The notes below the pieces were generated by a model. It worked only from the letters and a program-made list of their open reading frames with translations. It had not been told where the DNA came from and did not search any database. Shown in pieces: positions 54,513 through 63,800 of a DNA stretch of 64,000 bases. A program made the position numbers and the translations under genes. This DNA is from Bacteroidales bacterium (GTDB taxonomy: Bacteria > Bacteroidota > Bacteroidia > Bacteroidales > Lentimicrobiaceae): assembly GCA_016709025.1 (NCBI GenBank), contig JADJEQ010000037.1:169501-233500 (forward strand), in the 5' to 3' direction. Each line of letters starts with the position of its first letter. Within the stretch, counting starts at the first letter, position 1.

Positions 54513-56654
54513 ATGGGTCCGGCAATTGTCACCATCCCTGGAATAAAAAACATCAAAACCGATGTTTCATCATTGATGTTTTATGTGATGACTTTGCTGG
54601 CCATGTCGATTCCACTTTCAGAATTTGGCATGAGCATTTCACAGTTTCTTCTATTGGCATTGTGGGTGCATGAGGGCGCTGATTTTAACCGGCAGGAGAG
54701 CACAATTCGCAGAAGACTCATCACCAGGATTGCTGACTATTTTAAAGTTATCGGATTTAATTTGGCAGGCAAATTCAGACGGCTTCTCAATAATCCGGCT
54801 GCTTTAGCAGTAATTTCCCTTTACCTTATCCATGTCGCAGGATTACTTTACACCACCGATCTCGATTATGCTCTTAAAGATTTAAGAATCAAGCTCCCTT
54901 TATTGAGCCTGCCTGTGATCATTTCAACCTCTGATTCATTATCAAAAGAACGGTTGAACAAATTACTCGCCTTTTTCACCATTGCTGTTTTTGCAGGAAC
55001 CGTAGCAAGTATCTATGTACTTTTGACCAGGCATGTAAGCGACCCGCGTGAATTAAGCATTTTTATCTCACATATCCGTTTTGGTCTGACAATTTGCTTC
55101 TCCATTTTTATTCTTGTTTTCTTTCTTTACAAACACTGTTTTAGTTCCCGTTTACAAAAAACATTAATAACACTCGGGATTGTCTGGTTTTTCGTTTTCC
55201 TGATCATACTTGAATCTGTAACAGGACTGGCGATAACATTGATGATTATATTCATCTTTGCTGTGGTCGCATCCTTCCGGATAAAATCGTGGTTCCTGAA
55301 GCTGGCTGTTTTGCTTCCGGTTATCCTATTCCCATTCTTTGTAGTTCAATATTTTATCCAGCAGACACAGCAGTATAACAAGGTTGAACCTGTTAATTTT
55401 CAGAACCTTGATAAATATACACCATATGGAGCTCCCTACATCCATGATACCTGTGGATATGGGATAGAAAAAGGGAAATATGTAGGAATTTACCTTGCCC
55501 CGGCTGAGATGAGGCAGGAATGGAACAGACGGAGTAGCCTGAGCTATGACGGGCAGGATAAAAAGGGACAGGTTTTAAGCTACACGCTTATCCGTTTTCT
55601 GAGCTCCAAGGGATTGAGAAAAGATGCCGAAGGTGTGAGAAGTCTTACCAAAAGAGAAATCGCACACATTGAAAATGGTGTTGCCAATGTTGCATATCTT
55701 GAGAACTTTAGTTTCCGGTCGCGTATCGATCAGATGGTAATGGGGTACTCCAATTATGTTGCACATGGCGAGTCAAACGCCTCGTCGGTGATGCAACGTG
55801 TAGAATACTGGAAAACATCAGCTTATATCATACGCCAGCACTGGCTCACCGGAGTCGGAACCGGTGATCTGAATGAGGCCTTTTCTGAAGCTTATCAGGA
55901 AATGGGTTCAAAACTCGACAATGCCTTCCGCAACAGATCACACAACCAGTTTCTTGCCGTTTTCGTTGCTTTCGGGATAATCGGGCTCATTTTGTTTCTT
56001 TTTACGCTTTTTTATCCACCGCTAAAAACAGGCTGGTACTCCGATTATTATTTCCTGGTTTTTTTCACCATTGTCTTTATGTCGATGTTGACCGAGGATA
56101 CGCTTGAAACTCAAGCCGGTGCTACATTTTTTGCTTTCTTCAATTCATTGTTACTTTTTGGCAGGAAACGCGGTCTGGTGGTGCAGGATCAGAAAACAAA
56201 GCAGGGATCCCTGTTAATAAATTCCTTACATTTAACCCCTGAACTCAATCAAACAGGAATGAAAACTAAGGAAATAAACATAAAATACTTAGAAACAGAC
56301 AAGGCATCTGATCTAGAACCTGCTGACAGTTTGCTTCTGGAGTCTGCAGCCGGAGCCGCGAAAAAGGCATATGCGCCTTATTCAGGCTTCAGGGTAGGTG
56401 CTGCATTAAGACTTGAAAATAATATCATGATCACCGGAAACAACCAGGAGAATGCAGCGTATCCATCAGGATTGTGTGCTGAAAGGGTAGCCATTTTTGC
56501 TGCTTCATCACAACATCCGGGGGCAGTTATTGAGTGCATTGCCATAACAGTAAATACCGACCAAAATAAAATTTCCGAACCAGTTCCACCCTGTGGAGCC
56601 TGCAGGCAGGTGATTGCAGAGTACGAAAAAAACAGGGGGGGAAAATCAGGATAA
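54513..56654 (+). CDS. O-antigen ligase (Wzy/WaaL)-like membrane protein, reading in frame into cytidine deaminase
   Basis: The 713-codon frame has two parts. Residues ~1-565 are a polytopic membrane protein with about ten helices and a large loop (~290-440), ending with RSHNQFLAVFVAFGIIGLIL and EDTLETQAGATFFAFFNSL, as in O-antigen ligase family proteins. From Met583 (56259) it continues without a stop into cytidine deaminase. Cdd has its own ATG and a GGA purine motif just before it, so it is probably a separate gene and the ligase stop has been lost or the frame has shifted. The frames beside it hit stops within ~60 nt. It probably ligates or polymerises glycans at the inner membrane; the substrate is unknown. 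Confidence 0.75.
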   Translation: MGPAIVTIPGIKNIKTDVSSLMFYVMTLLAMSIPLSEFGMSISQFLLLALWVHEGADFNRQESTIRRRLITRIADYFKVIGFNLAGKFRRLLNNPAALAVISLYLIHVAGLLYTTDLDYALKDLRIKLPLLSLPVIISTSDSLSKERLNKLLAFFTIAVFAGTVASIYVLLTRHVSDPRELSIFISHIRFGLTICFSIFILVFFLYKHCFSSRLQKTLITLGIVWFFVFLIILESVTGLAITLMIIFIFAVVASFRIKSWFLKLAVLLPVILFPFFVVQYFIQQTQQYNKVEPVNFQNLDKYTPYGAPYIHDTCGYGIEKGKYVGIYLAPAEMRQEWNRRSSLSYDGQDKKGQVLSYTLIRFLSSKGLRKDAEGVRSLTKREIAHIENGVANVAYLENFSFRSRIDQMVMGYSNYVAHGESNASSVMQRVEYWKTSAYIIRQHWLTGVGTGDLNEAFSEAYQEMGSKLDNAFRNRSHNQFLAVFVAFGIIGLILFLFTLFYPPLKTGWYSDYYFLVFFTIVFMSMLTEDTLETQAGATFFAFFNSLLLFGRKRGLVVQDQKTKQGSLLINSLHLTPELNQTGMKTKEINIKYLETDKASDLEPADSLLLESAAGAAKKAYAPYSGFRVGAALRLENNIMITGNNQENAAYPSGLCAERVAIFAASSQHPGAVIECIAITVNTDQNKISEPVPPCGACRQVIAEYEKNRGGKSG

Positions 56655-56749
56655 TATTTGCAAGTGAAACCGGTAGAATAATCCAGGTAGATGGCATTGA
56701 TAGTCTGCTACCTCTGTCGTTCAACGCAAGCAACCTTCAGCACAGATAG
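56259..56749 (+). pseudogene. cdd: Cytidine deaminase, frameshifted at a G-run near the C-terminus
   Basis: The domain shows the tetrameric CDA signatures: YAPYSGFRVGAAL, the zinc/catalytic segment CAERVAIFAA and PCGACRQVI. After AEYEKNRGGK the frame ends at 56654. Adding one G to the seven-G run at 56635-56641 restores IRIIFASETGRIIQVDGID...LPLSFNASNLQHR and a stop at 56747-56749, the normal length of ~163 residues. The catalytic residues precede the break. It would deaminate cytidine/deoxycytidine to uridine. It also lacks an upstream stop separating it from the ligase-like frame. Confidence 0.85.
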
Positions 56750-56870
56750 TTTATTACCGGACTATTATCTGAAAGGCATTTCCTTTCATTTCGTTTCTTG
56801 CCTGAACTGAATTCCTAATAAAAATAAACTCATCCGGATTTTGGTCCGGGAAATAATTACAGATAATATT

Positions 56871-57740
56871 ATGAAAAAAATACTGTTTCTTTTAACAATT
56901 GCATTGGCTACTCTGTATTCCATGGGACAGGATATGCCTGCTTACCGATTGTATAATGTCAATGGGAAAACCGTTGACTATGACAAACTTGTAAAGGAAG
57001 CTGCTGAAGCCGATGTTGTATTATTTGGAGAACTGCATGACAATCCGATCAGCCACTGGCTTGAATATGAATTAACAAGGTCGCTTTATTATCTGAAAAA
57101 AGATAAACTGGTGATGGGTGCTGAAATGTTTGAAGCAGATAATTCATTGATTATTAGTGAGTACTTATCCGGTAAGATTAAGGACAAGAATTTTGAATCA
57201 GAAGCCAGACTATGGCCTAATTACAAATCAGATTACAAACCTTTGCTAATGTTTGCCCGCGACAGCAATGTGATGTTTGTTGCAACCAATGTACCGAGGC
57301 GCTATGCATCACTCGTCAACCGACAGGGTTTTGAAGCATTGGATTCGCTTGACTCCGAAGCAAAAAGGTATATCGCACCACTTCCTTTTGCCTATGATCC
57401 TGAGCTGCCCGGCTATAAAAGCATGCTGGACATGATGGAGGGCGGTGGAAGCCATGCAAATGATAATCTCCCCAAAGCACAGGCTGTAAAAGATGCAACC
57501 ATGGCTTATTTTATTGCTCAGAATTCAGGCAGGGGAAGAACCTTTATTCACTTTCATGGAACTTACCATTCTGATAATTTTGAAGGAATTATGTGGTATC
57601 TTAAAAATCTGAATCCCGATCTCAAAATACTGACCATCAGCTCTTGTGAGCAGGATAATGTGGACAAATTAGATGAAGAGAATGAGAAAAAGGCGGATTT
57701 CATCCTCATAATTCCTACATCAATGACCAAAACCTATTGA
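56871..57740 (+). CDS. ChaN family (haem-binding uptake / Tiki superfamily) protein
   Basis: 289 residues from ATG 56871 (MKKILFLLTIALATLYSMGQ), with a signal peptide to about residue 20; upstream in-frame TTG at 56841 is rejected. The conserved motif VVLFGELHDNPISHWLEYEL (~47-66), GAEMFEADN and FIHFHGTYHSDNF define the ChaN family, whose Campylobacter member binds haem. It lacks a Cys lipobox. It closes the 50.4-57.7 kb gene train with hemD at its start, so a tetrapyrrole link is possible. Confidence 0.87.
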   Translation: MKKILFLLTIALATLYSMGQDMPAYRLYNVNGKTVDYDKLVKEAAEADVVLFGELHDNPISHWLEYELTRSLYYLKKDKLVMGAEMFEADNSLIISEYLSGKIKDKNFESEARLWPNYKSDYKPLLMFARDSNVMFVATNVPRRYASLVNRQGFEALDSLDSEAKRYIAPLPFAYDPELPGYKSMLDMMEGGGSHANDNLPKAQAVKDATMAYFIAQNSGRGRTFIHFHGTYHSDNFEGIMWYLKNLNPDLKILTISSCEQDNVDKLDEENEKKADFILIIPTSMTKTY

Positions 57741-57824
57741 TGACCCAACCTGAAATTTCAGTTGAGTCCTGGTTTTTTTCATGGCTCCGGAATTGGAAGT
57801 ATTTAGAAAACAGATCAGTGTATC

Positions 57825-58226
57825 TCAGTTTGCAAGAAAAGTATAGTTCAGGTTGATCACGAAATTCCATAATGTGACTACCGCAATGGCAAGAAGTTTC
57901 GCAAAATAGAAATTGAACTTTGCCCTGGAAACCAGCAGGTACAATACTCCTGTACTGATAAGAAGGCCAATTGCTGAGATGAAAAGAAACCTGCCATATT
58001 CAACAGCCACATCGGGATTGTTGCTATGAAACGTCCAAACCCGGTTAAGATAGTAGTTTGTAGAGGCTGCAATCATAAATCCAATGGCATTACTTACGTA
58101 CTTCTGTATTTTCAGCCACTCCTTGCAAATGTATGTAAATCCAAAATCAACGAATACGCCGGAAAATCCTACGATTCCAAATTTGATAAACTTGTAAGCT
58201 ACTTCCCGTGTTAAAATATCTACCAT
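57825..58226 (-). CDS. GtrA family membrane protein
   Basis: 133 residues with four transmembrane helices in the GtrA pattern (KFGIVGFSGVFVDFGFTYI; NAIGFMIAASTNYYLNRVWTF; TLWNFVINLNYTFL). GtrA-type proteins are thought to help flip or transfer lipid-linked sugars. A TAACTTTG box (minus, 58229-58236) ends two bases before the ATG, suggesting a leaderless mRNA. Confidence 0.9.
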   Translation of the reverse strand: MVDILTREVAYKFIKFGIVGFSGVFVDFGFTYICKEWLKIQKYVSNAIGFMIAASTNYYLNRVWTFHSNNPDVAVEYGRFLFISAIGLLISTGVLYLLVSRAKFNFYFAKLLAIAVVTLWNFVINLNYTFLAN

Positions 58227-58259
58227 TTCAAAGTTACAGCAGTGGCACTCCTGTGGTGT

Positions 58260-60053
58260 TTATAACTGTATAATCAGAATTTCTTTATTACCATTCCTTA
58301 AAACTTCAACATTAACTGTTTCACCGGGCTTCAGCTTTCCCAACCGGCTCATATAGTCATAAATATTACCAACAGGCAATCCATTGATTGCTGTAATAAT
58401 ATCCCCCTTCAGCATACCGGCTTTTGAGGCTGGTCCATCCTTGCGTGTTCCTTCTACTTTCATTCCTCCGGAGGTTTCCGCACCTGAAACATCAGGCATA
58501 ATACCCAGGACAACTTTGAGCCCACGGCCATAATTACCACCTTCCCTGCGGCTTCCGGATTCTTTAAAAACAGGTGGTGGATTGAGTTTCCCCAAATAAG
58601 AAATGAGGTCAGCCGTAAAATCTATCACACCCGATGTACCTACATAGTTAATGTGAGATGCCAGGTCGGCAGGTGTATGGTAATCTTCATGGGCACCAGT
58701 GGTCAGGAAAAGCACAGGAATGCCTTCTCCATAGAATGCAGCATGATCGGAAGGGCCGTAACCATCAGGATTTTTCTTAACCTCAAACGGACGGTTGGCA
58801 GAAATTAAGTCAAGCAATGAATCGGCTTCGGTGAATGTACCGGTACCTGAAACAGATAGAACCGGAGCATCTGATTTCAATCTTCCAACCATATCGAGGT
58901 TAACCATGGCTATAACAGATTTCAGGTTGACCGGGCAATGGTCGACGAAATACCTGGAACCCAGCAGGCCCATTTCTTCAGCTCCGAAAGCAACAAGGAG
59001 CAGGCTTCGGGCAGGACGGTGATCTTTATCAGAGAAGTAGTCAGCCAATGAAAGTACAGCTGCCACACCTGAAGCATTATCATCTGCTCCACCATGCACA
59101 CCGGAAGTATCGGGGACCCTTGATCCTGAGCCCAGACCACCCCTACCCAGATGGTCGTAATGCGCCCCGACAACGATGAACTCATTCTTTAAAACAGGAT
59201 CACTCCCGGGTATAAGGGCAATCACATTTCGGGTAGTTACCTTTTCACGGATGACGTCGGTTGTAGCGCTTACAATACTTTTAACGGGTACACTTACCGG
59301 CATTTTACCAGTAATCATAACTTTCTCAATAGAATCAATTGCCATTGACTTCAGACCCAGAATAAGCGCTGCAGAAATGCGTGTAAGACTAATAACCGGA
59401 ATCCCGGCGTCAGAAATACTCTTGTCGTAACTTATGTCGACCGGTTGATCGCTCTTTTCAACTGAGGTTGGTGAAACCAGCAGCACTCCTGCAGCACCCC
59501 GGTCGCGCGCAGTCAGGGCTTTTGACCGATCGGTGGCCATCGGAATAAAGGCACTGTTTTGATTTTCGGGCTCGGGGTCGCCACGCAGAACCAACACCCA
59601 CTTTCCCTTAACATCAGTTTCCGCATAATCGTCCCATTTCAGATCGCCACTGCTGCCTGAAAGACCAAAACCAGCAAAAACAACCGGGGCAGTCAATGTG
59701 GAATTCGCGGAAAAAGAGAATGGTTGAAAATCAGGGCCTGGCTTGAAATCAGTTCCATTAATATTCAGTTTGTTATCTTCTCCGCTTTTAACACCGGCTA
59801 TGATATTAAAGTATTGGAAGCCTTTGTTTACAAGCAATTCAGCTCCACTTTCGGCAAATTTACCCCGAATAAACACGGCAGCAAGTGAATCGCCATCGGT
59901 TCCGGCTTTTCTGCCTCCAAGTTCTTCAGAAGCCAGATACGTAATTGCCGTGCTGAGCTTATCAACCCTGTTGTTTAAGGTTTGCGCAACTGCAATATGA
60001 AAACCTGTTATTAAAAAACCAGAAAGGAATAATCTTCTGATAAACATTCTCAT
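58260..60053 (-). CDS. Secreted M28-family metallopeptidase with PA-like and PDZ domains
   Basis: 597 residues. A signal peptide (~1-23), then a PA-like insert (~100-230; VVFAGFGLSG, GKWVLVLRGDPEPEN) within an M28 aminopeptidase fold. Zinc ligands and catalytic residues: GAHYDHLG (His), HGGADDNASG (bridging Asp), GAEEMGLLGS (Glu), VNLDMVGR (Asp) and ahead of the C-terminus GAHEDYHTPAD (His). The last ~90 residues are a PDZ domain (GPASKAGMLKGDIITAINGL). It probably hydrolyses peptides in the periplasm or outside. A TAATTTTG box (minus, 60092-60099) precedes it. Confidence 0.93.
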   Translation of the reverse strand: MRMFIRRLFLSGFLITGFHIAVAQTLNNRVDKLSTAITYLASEELGGRKAGTDGDSLAAVFIRGKFAESGAELLVNKGFQYFNIIAGVKSGEDNKLNINGTDFKPGPDFQPFSFSANSTLTAPVVFAGFGLSGSSGDLKWDDYAETDVKGKWVLVLRGDPEPENQNSAFIPMATDRSKALTARDRGAAGVLLVSPTSVEKSDQPVDISYDKSISDAGIPVISLTRISAALILGLKSMAIDSIEKVMITGKMPVSVPVKSIVSATTDVIREKVTTRNVIALIPGSDPVLKNEFIVVGAHYDHLGRGGLGSGSRVPDTSGVHGGADDNASGVAAVLSLADYFSDKDHRPARSLLLVAFGAEEMGLLGSRYFVDHCPVNLKSVIAMVNLDMVGRLKSDAPVLSVSGTGTFTEADSLLDLISANRPFEVKKNPDGYGPSDHAAFYGEGIPVLFLTTGAHEDYHTPADLASHINYVGTSGVIDFTADLISYLGKLNPPPVFKESGSRREGGNYGRGLKVVLGIMPDVSGAETSGGMKVEGTRKDGPASKAGMLKGDIITAINGLPVGNIYDYMSRLGKLKPGETVNVEVLRNGNKEILIIQL

Positions 60054-60186
60054 AATAAAAAAGATACACCGGATTTAGTTACGGCAGTGCGCAAAATTAT
60101 AAAAATACCCGATGGAAAACCAGAAGGGATTAAATTTGTGTTGTGGCACAAGGAGGAATCTACTGAAAAACAGACCAAAGATTTAA

Positions 60187-60271
60187 ACAGTTTAAATTTT
60201 TAAATCCATTTTAAACAGGCCCGTCCAAAACTACAGGTCTATTCATACAGTTTCATAAAATTTAAACAGTC
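60187..60271. repeat. Nested-hairpin element, internally deleted copy 3
   Basis: Left CAGTTTAAATTTTT and right AAAATTTAAACAGTC ends, and AGGCCCGTCC / GGTCTATT flanks match copies 1 and 2, but the central hairpin is replaced by about 10 nt. The element is therefore about 85 bp. It lies between the M28 peptidase and flavodoxin genes. Nothing else is seen in 60054-60346. Confidence 0.65.
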
Positions 60272-60346
60272 GCTTATCGAAATCAATCAGCATTTATATA
60301 AAATGCATATGCGACCAACTAAAATAAAAGCTTTAGAAGAAGGGTT

Positions 60347-60865
60347 TTAATTAATCTTTAATTCAGTTTTAATCTGATTAACCCATTTTGAAATCCGCTC
60401 ACCTGTTAGTTCAGGCTGGCTGTCTTCGTCAAGCGCGAGACCCACAAACTTACCGTCTTTTTCTGCGGTAGAAAAATAATAAGAGTAGCCTTTGGTTGGC
60501 CAAAAGCCTACAACATTATGCTTAAATGGTAATCTGCAGAAAACAGTTCCCATTCCGTCAACAAAACTCTCAGGATACTCAACCTGATCACCGAGTCCAT
60601 AAAGGGCTATTTTCTTTTCTTCGATGCTGGCTTCAACCAACACATCGATAAATCGTTCCCAGTCCTGATGCATCTCACCGATTCCCCATGCAGATGTTCC
60701 AAGAATCAGGTAATCGTATTTTTCAAGATCTTCGCGGGTAGCTTCACTCACATTGTGAACAGCAGCCATATCTTTCCCAAAATGCTTTACAATTGATTGA
60801 GCGGTTTTGTATGTGCTGCCTTTGAGGCTTCCGCCGTAAAATATCCCAATTTTCTCCATGTTCAT
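60347..60865 (-). CDS. Flavodoxin (long-chain)
   Basis: 172 residues. The FMN phosphate loop is GIFYGGSLKGSTYKTAQ (~7-23), with LGTSAWGIGEMHQDWERFID (~55-74) and ALYGLGDQVEYPESFVDGMG (~87-106) as the isoalloxazine loops. It is a soluble low-potential electron carrier that can replace ferredoxin. On the minus strand TTG (60933-60931), 20 nt, TATATTTG (60910-60903) forms a good promoter. Confidence 0.94.
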   Translation of the reverse strand: MNMEKIGIFYGGSLKGSTYKTAQSIVKHFGKDMAAVHNVSEATREDLEKYDYLILGTSAWGIGEMHQDWERFIDVLVEASIEEKKIALYGLGDQVEYPESFVDGMGTVFCRLPFKHNVVGFWPTKGYSYYFSTAEKDGKFVGLALDEDSQPELTGERISKWVNQIKTELKIN

Positions 60866-60902
60866 CCTCTTGTGTTATCAGCAAATTAAAAAAATAAGGC
60901 GG

Positions 60903-60933
60903 CAAATATAATCCTGAACAATGAGGAATGCAA
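60903..60933 (-). promoter_or_regulatory. Bacteroidota-type promoter of the flavodoxin gene
   Basis: Minus-strand TTG, 20-nt spacer, TATATTTG, 37 nt before the start codon. The rest of 60866-61206 (about 340 nt) is AT-rich, with a lone TAGGTTTG at 61182-61189 facing the kinase gene, and no credible gene. Confidence 0.65.
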
Positions 60934-61206
60934 GCAGGAATTTAAGTTTATGCCAAAGACTATCTAACTGATAAACAATTATTTAAAATAATTAAAATTT
61001 TTAAAATGTCCCATTCCCAGACAGTTAGGTTATCAAACCTTTGAAAAGAGAATTTGTTCATTTTTATTTCTGAAACAAAACCAAACTTATGCAACGGCGA
61101 ATCTATAACTCTGACACCAAGCACATTGAATGAATACAAAAGTAATTTCAACGAAACATCCGTGCTTAAAAAAAAATCACGTAGGTTTGAAAAATAAAAA
61201 CAAACC

Positions 61207-62970
61207 GTGAAAAGATCTTCTCTGACTGAAAAGATGATACTCTATTTCCTGGCACTGGGAATAGGATCAATTGCAGTTACCGGATCTTTCTCATTTTTCT
61301 CTGCACGGAAAGCGCTGCTTGAGCGCACTTATGATCAGCTTACTTCATTGAGAAAGGCCCGGCAGTATATGGTTGAGCGTTTTTTTACTGACCGGTTACT
61401 TGAAACAGATATCTATGCTTCAACAGATGAAATTGTAAGGCTGGCAAAAAAACAGATATCAAAGAAAAATGATGGCAATATTGGTTTACCGGAAGTTAAA
61501 AAAAGGTTGGTCCCGGTAACAGGCTACTATTCGGGCTATATGATTCTTGACACATCCGGAAAAGTTATCTTCATTGAGCAGCATGAAACTTCTGAAGTAT
61601 TTTCTGATTCGGAAATTTTGATTCAACCCGGCCTGAAAAGCAGTAATGAGTCTTTTATGATTGATTACGGGGCTGGAGGGCCATACCCGGCAAACCATCT
61701 GCTATCGGTTTGTCCTGTAAAGGTCAATGGTAATGTTATTGCTTACCTGGCCATGATGATTAAGCCTGGACAGCTGGATAATTTCATGCTTGAAGTTGAT
61801 CCCGGCAACGGGCTGGGGTATTCAGGTGAAACCTATCTGGCGGGCAGCGATTATCTGATGCGGAGTCAGTCGAGGTTTATTCACAATTCAGTGATGAAAA
61901 CCCATGTAATGACCACGCCCGTGTCGCGGGCTTTGAAAAATGAGCAGGGTGTTATGCAGGCATACGATTACCGGGGGATTGTGGTGCTCAGTTCGTTCGG
62001 CAGGATAAAAACTGAAGGCCTGAACTGGGCAATTGTAGCAGAGTTGGATTATGAGGAAGCCACGGCATCCATATACTCGATCCGGAACAACATTCTGCTA
62101 CTGACAGTTTTTACTGCATTGCTCTTTTTTATAATAACCTATATTATCAGCAGCAGGATTACAAAGCCGATTAAAAAACTAAAGAAAGCAGCCGTTGAAC
62201 TTGGCGAAGGAAGGCTCAGTTCGCTGGTAGGAATTGAATCGGATGATGAAATCGGGGAGCTTGCAGAAGCCTTTAACAGTATGGCTGTTATACTTCATGA
62301 AAAAGATGAAGCCCTGAAAGCTGAGCGGATCAGTCGTTTAAAATCAGCCATTGATGGGCAGGATCAGGAGCGCCAGCGTCTTTCGAGGGAACTGCATGAT
62401 GGCATTGGTCAGAGCATGATTGCCATCAGGTTAAGACTGGCTGCCATTGAAACCGGGCTTCCTGAAAAACTGAAGCAGAATTACCAATCGGTAATTTCGC
62501 TGACCGACAGCCTTATCGATGAAGTACGGGCAATATCAAACGCACTGATGCCACCCGCACTTGCTGAGTTCGGATTGATGCCGGCGATCAGGAACCTTTG
62601 CTACAATCTGACGGAAACCAATGGGATAAAGACAGTTTTGGACGGAGAAATCCCGGCACAGGTGCTGGGCAGGAAAGCAAGGCTCTATATTTTCAGAATA
62701 CTTCAGGAATCGCTCAACAATGCAGCTAAGCATGCTGAAGCCACGGAGATTACGATTTCAGCTAAAGCGGAAAACCATTTATTATCTATCAGCATAACGG
62801 ATAACGGGAAAGGGTTTGATCAACAATCATCCTGTGTGTTGAAAGGCCATGGGTTGAACAACATCAGGGAACGGGCAAGCCTGCTGAAAGGCGAGGCCAG
62901 CATATTATCCATACAAGGCGAAGGGACAACAGTTAAAATAGAGATACCAATTAATAAAACAACTCCATGA
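61207..62970 (+). CDS. Membrane sensor histidine kinase (Cache-HAMP-HisKA_3, NarL/LuxR type)
   Basis: 587 residues. Helix 1 (~10-30) and helix 2 (~297-318; ILLLTVFTALLFFIITYIIS) flank a ~265-residue periplasmic Cache-like sensor. A HAMP domain follows (~318-370; ITKPIKKLKKAAVELGEGRL). The dimerisation/phosphotransfer segment RLSRELHDGIGQSMIAIRLR (~394-413) is the HisKA_3 type, and the HATPase has EVRAISNALMPPALAE, LQESLNNAAKHA and DNGKGFDQ. It phosphorylates the response regulator whose gene overlaps it by 4 nt (ATGA). Confidence 0.94.
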   Translation: MKRSSLTEKMILYFLALGIGSIAVTGSFSFFSARKALLERTYDQLTSLRKARQYMVERFFTDRLLETDIYASTDEIVRLAKKQISKKNDGNIGLPEVKKRLVPVTGYYSGYMILDTSGKVIFIEQHETSEVFSDSEILIQPGLKSSNESFMIDYGAGGPYPANHLLSVCPVKVNGNVIAYLAMMIKPGQLDNFMLEVDPGNGLGYSGETYLAGSDYLMRSQSRFIHNSVMKTHVMTTPVSRALKNEQGVMQAYDYRGIVVLSSFGRIKTEGLNWAIVAELDYEEATASIYSIRNNILLLTVFTALLFFIITYIISSRITKPIKKLKKAAVELGEGRLSSLVGIESDDEIGELAEAFNSMAVILHEKDEALKAERISRLKSAIDGQDQERQRLSRELHDGIGQSMIAIRLRLAAIETGLPEKLKQNYQSVISLTDSLIDEVRAISNALMPPALAEFGLMPAIRNLCYNLTETNGIKTVLDGEIPAQVLGRKARLYIFRILQESLNNAAKHAEATEITISAKAENHLLSISITDNGKGFDQQSSCVLKGHGLNNIRERASLLKGEASILSIQGEGTTVKIEIPINKTTP

Positions 62971-63620
62971 TAAAAGTACTTCTTGTTGATGACCATACCA
63001 TCGTGCGGGATGGTATCAAAGCATTGCTGACCGGACAGGATGATATAACCATAGCAGGTGAAGCCAGCAACGGAAGGGATTTATTGAGTTTAATAAAAAC
63101 AACCAGGGCCGATATCATTTTGCTCGATATTTCCCTGCCGGACTATTCAGGGATAGAATTATGTGAAATTGTCAGAAGGGAATATCCCGGCATTTATGTC
63201 CTCTTTCTATCGATGTACAACACTGAAGAATACATCTTTAATGCGATTAAAGCAGGCGCACAGGGCTATCTGCCCAAAAACATTTCGCAGTCAGAATTAC
63301 TGCTTGCCATCAGATCGGTTAGTCAGGGAACCGAATATTTCAGCGAATCCATTTCGAACATTATCCTGAAGAGTTACATTAAAAAGGCAAAAGACAAGGA
63401 ACCTGAAAATCTGAATCAAGATAATCACCTGTCGAAGCGGGAACTGGAAATTCTGAAGCTATTTGCAGAAGGATTACCTAATCCTGAAATTGCCGAAAGA
63501 TTATTCATCAGCACCCGAACAGTTGAATCGCATAAAAACCACATTATGCAGAAGTTGAATCTGAAATCAACTGTTGACCTTGTTAAGTTTGCCATAAAAC
63601 ATCAGATCATAGAAATCTGA
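62967..63620 (+). CDS. NarL/FixJ-family response regulator
   Basis: 217 residues. The receiver has VLLVDDHTIVRDGIKALL, the phospho-acceptor Asp in ADIILLDISLPD (~56) and Lys in GYLPKNIS. The C-terminal LuxR-type HTH (~150-210) reads SKRELEILKLFAEGLPNPE, then AERLFISTRTVESHKNHIMQ. Start and kinase stop overlap (ATGA), showing coupling. CACTT/AAGTG inverted repeats between this gene and the next are candidate binding sites. Confidence 0.95.
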   Translation: MIKVLLVDDHTIVRDGIKALLTGQDDITIAGEASNGRDLLSLIKTTRADIILLDISLPDYSGIELCEIVRREYPGIYVLFLSMYNTEEYIFNAIKAGAQGYLPKNISQSELLLAIRSVSQGTEYFSESISNIILKSYIKKAKDKEPENLNQDNHLSKRELEILKLFAEGLPNPEIAERLFISTRTVESHKNHIMQKLNLKSTVDLVKFAIKHQIIEI

Positions 63621-63659
63621 AGCTGACTTCCCTACCCTTCCTTCCCGTGCTTTAAACAT

Positions 63660-63696
63660 CACTTTTTAAGTGGTTCACTTATTTATAAATAAGTGA
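63660..63696 (+). promoter_or_regulatory. Double CACTT/AAGTG inverted repeat, candidate operator
   Basis: CACTTTTTAAGTG (63660-63672) is followed by the perfect palindrome CACTTATTTATAAATAAGTG (63676-63695), with one more matching pair outside. The four half-sites sit about 105-140 nt before the porin-like gene and 40-75 nt after the response regulator stop, a good place for a regulator site. The first repeat could also act as a weak terminator. Confidence 0.45.
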
Positions 63697-63800
63697 TTAC
63701 CTTATCATATTTCCGTTATTATTGTAATGTTCAACTTGATAATAGTTCCAATTTTTGCGGAGCAGGAATTTCCATCACACTAACACAAATCCAACCTTTT

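Noticed and set aside
60960..61151. 63-codon minus-strand frame in the flavodoxin-kinase spacer
   Set aside because: No recognisable domain, no supporting promoter or ribosome-binding signal; likely chance.
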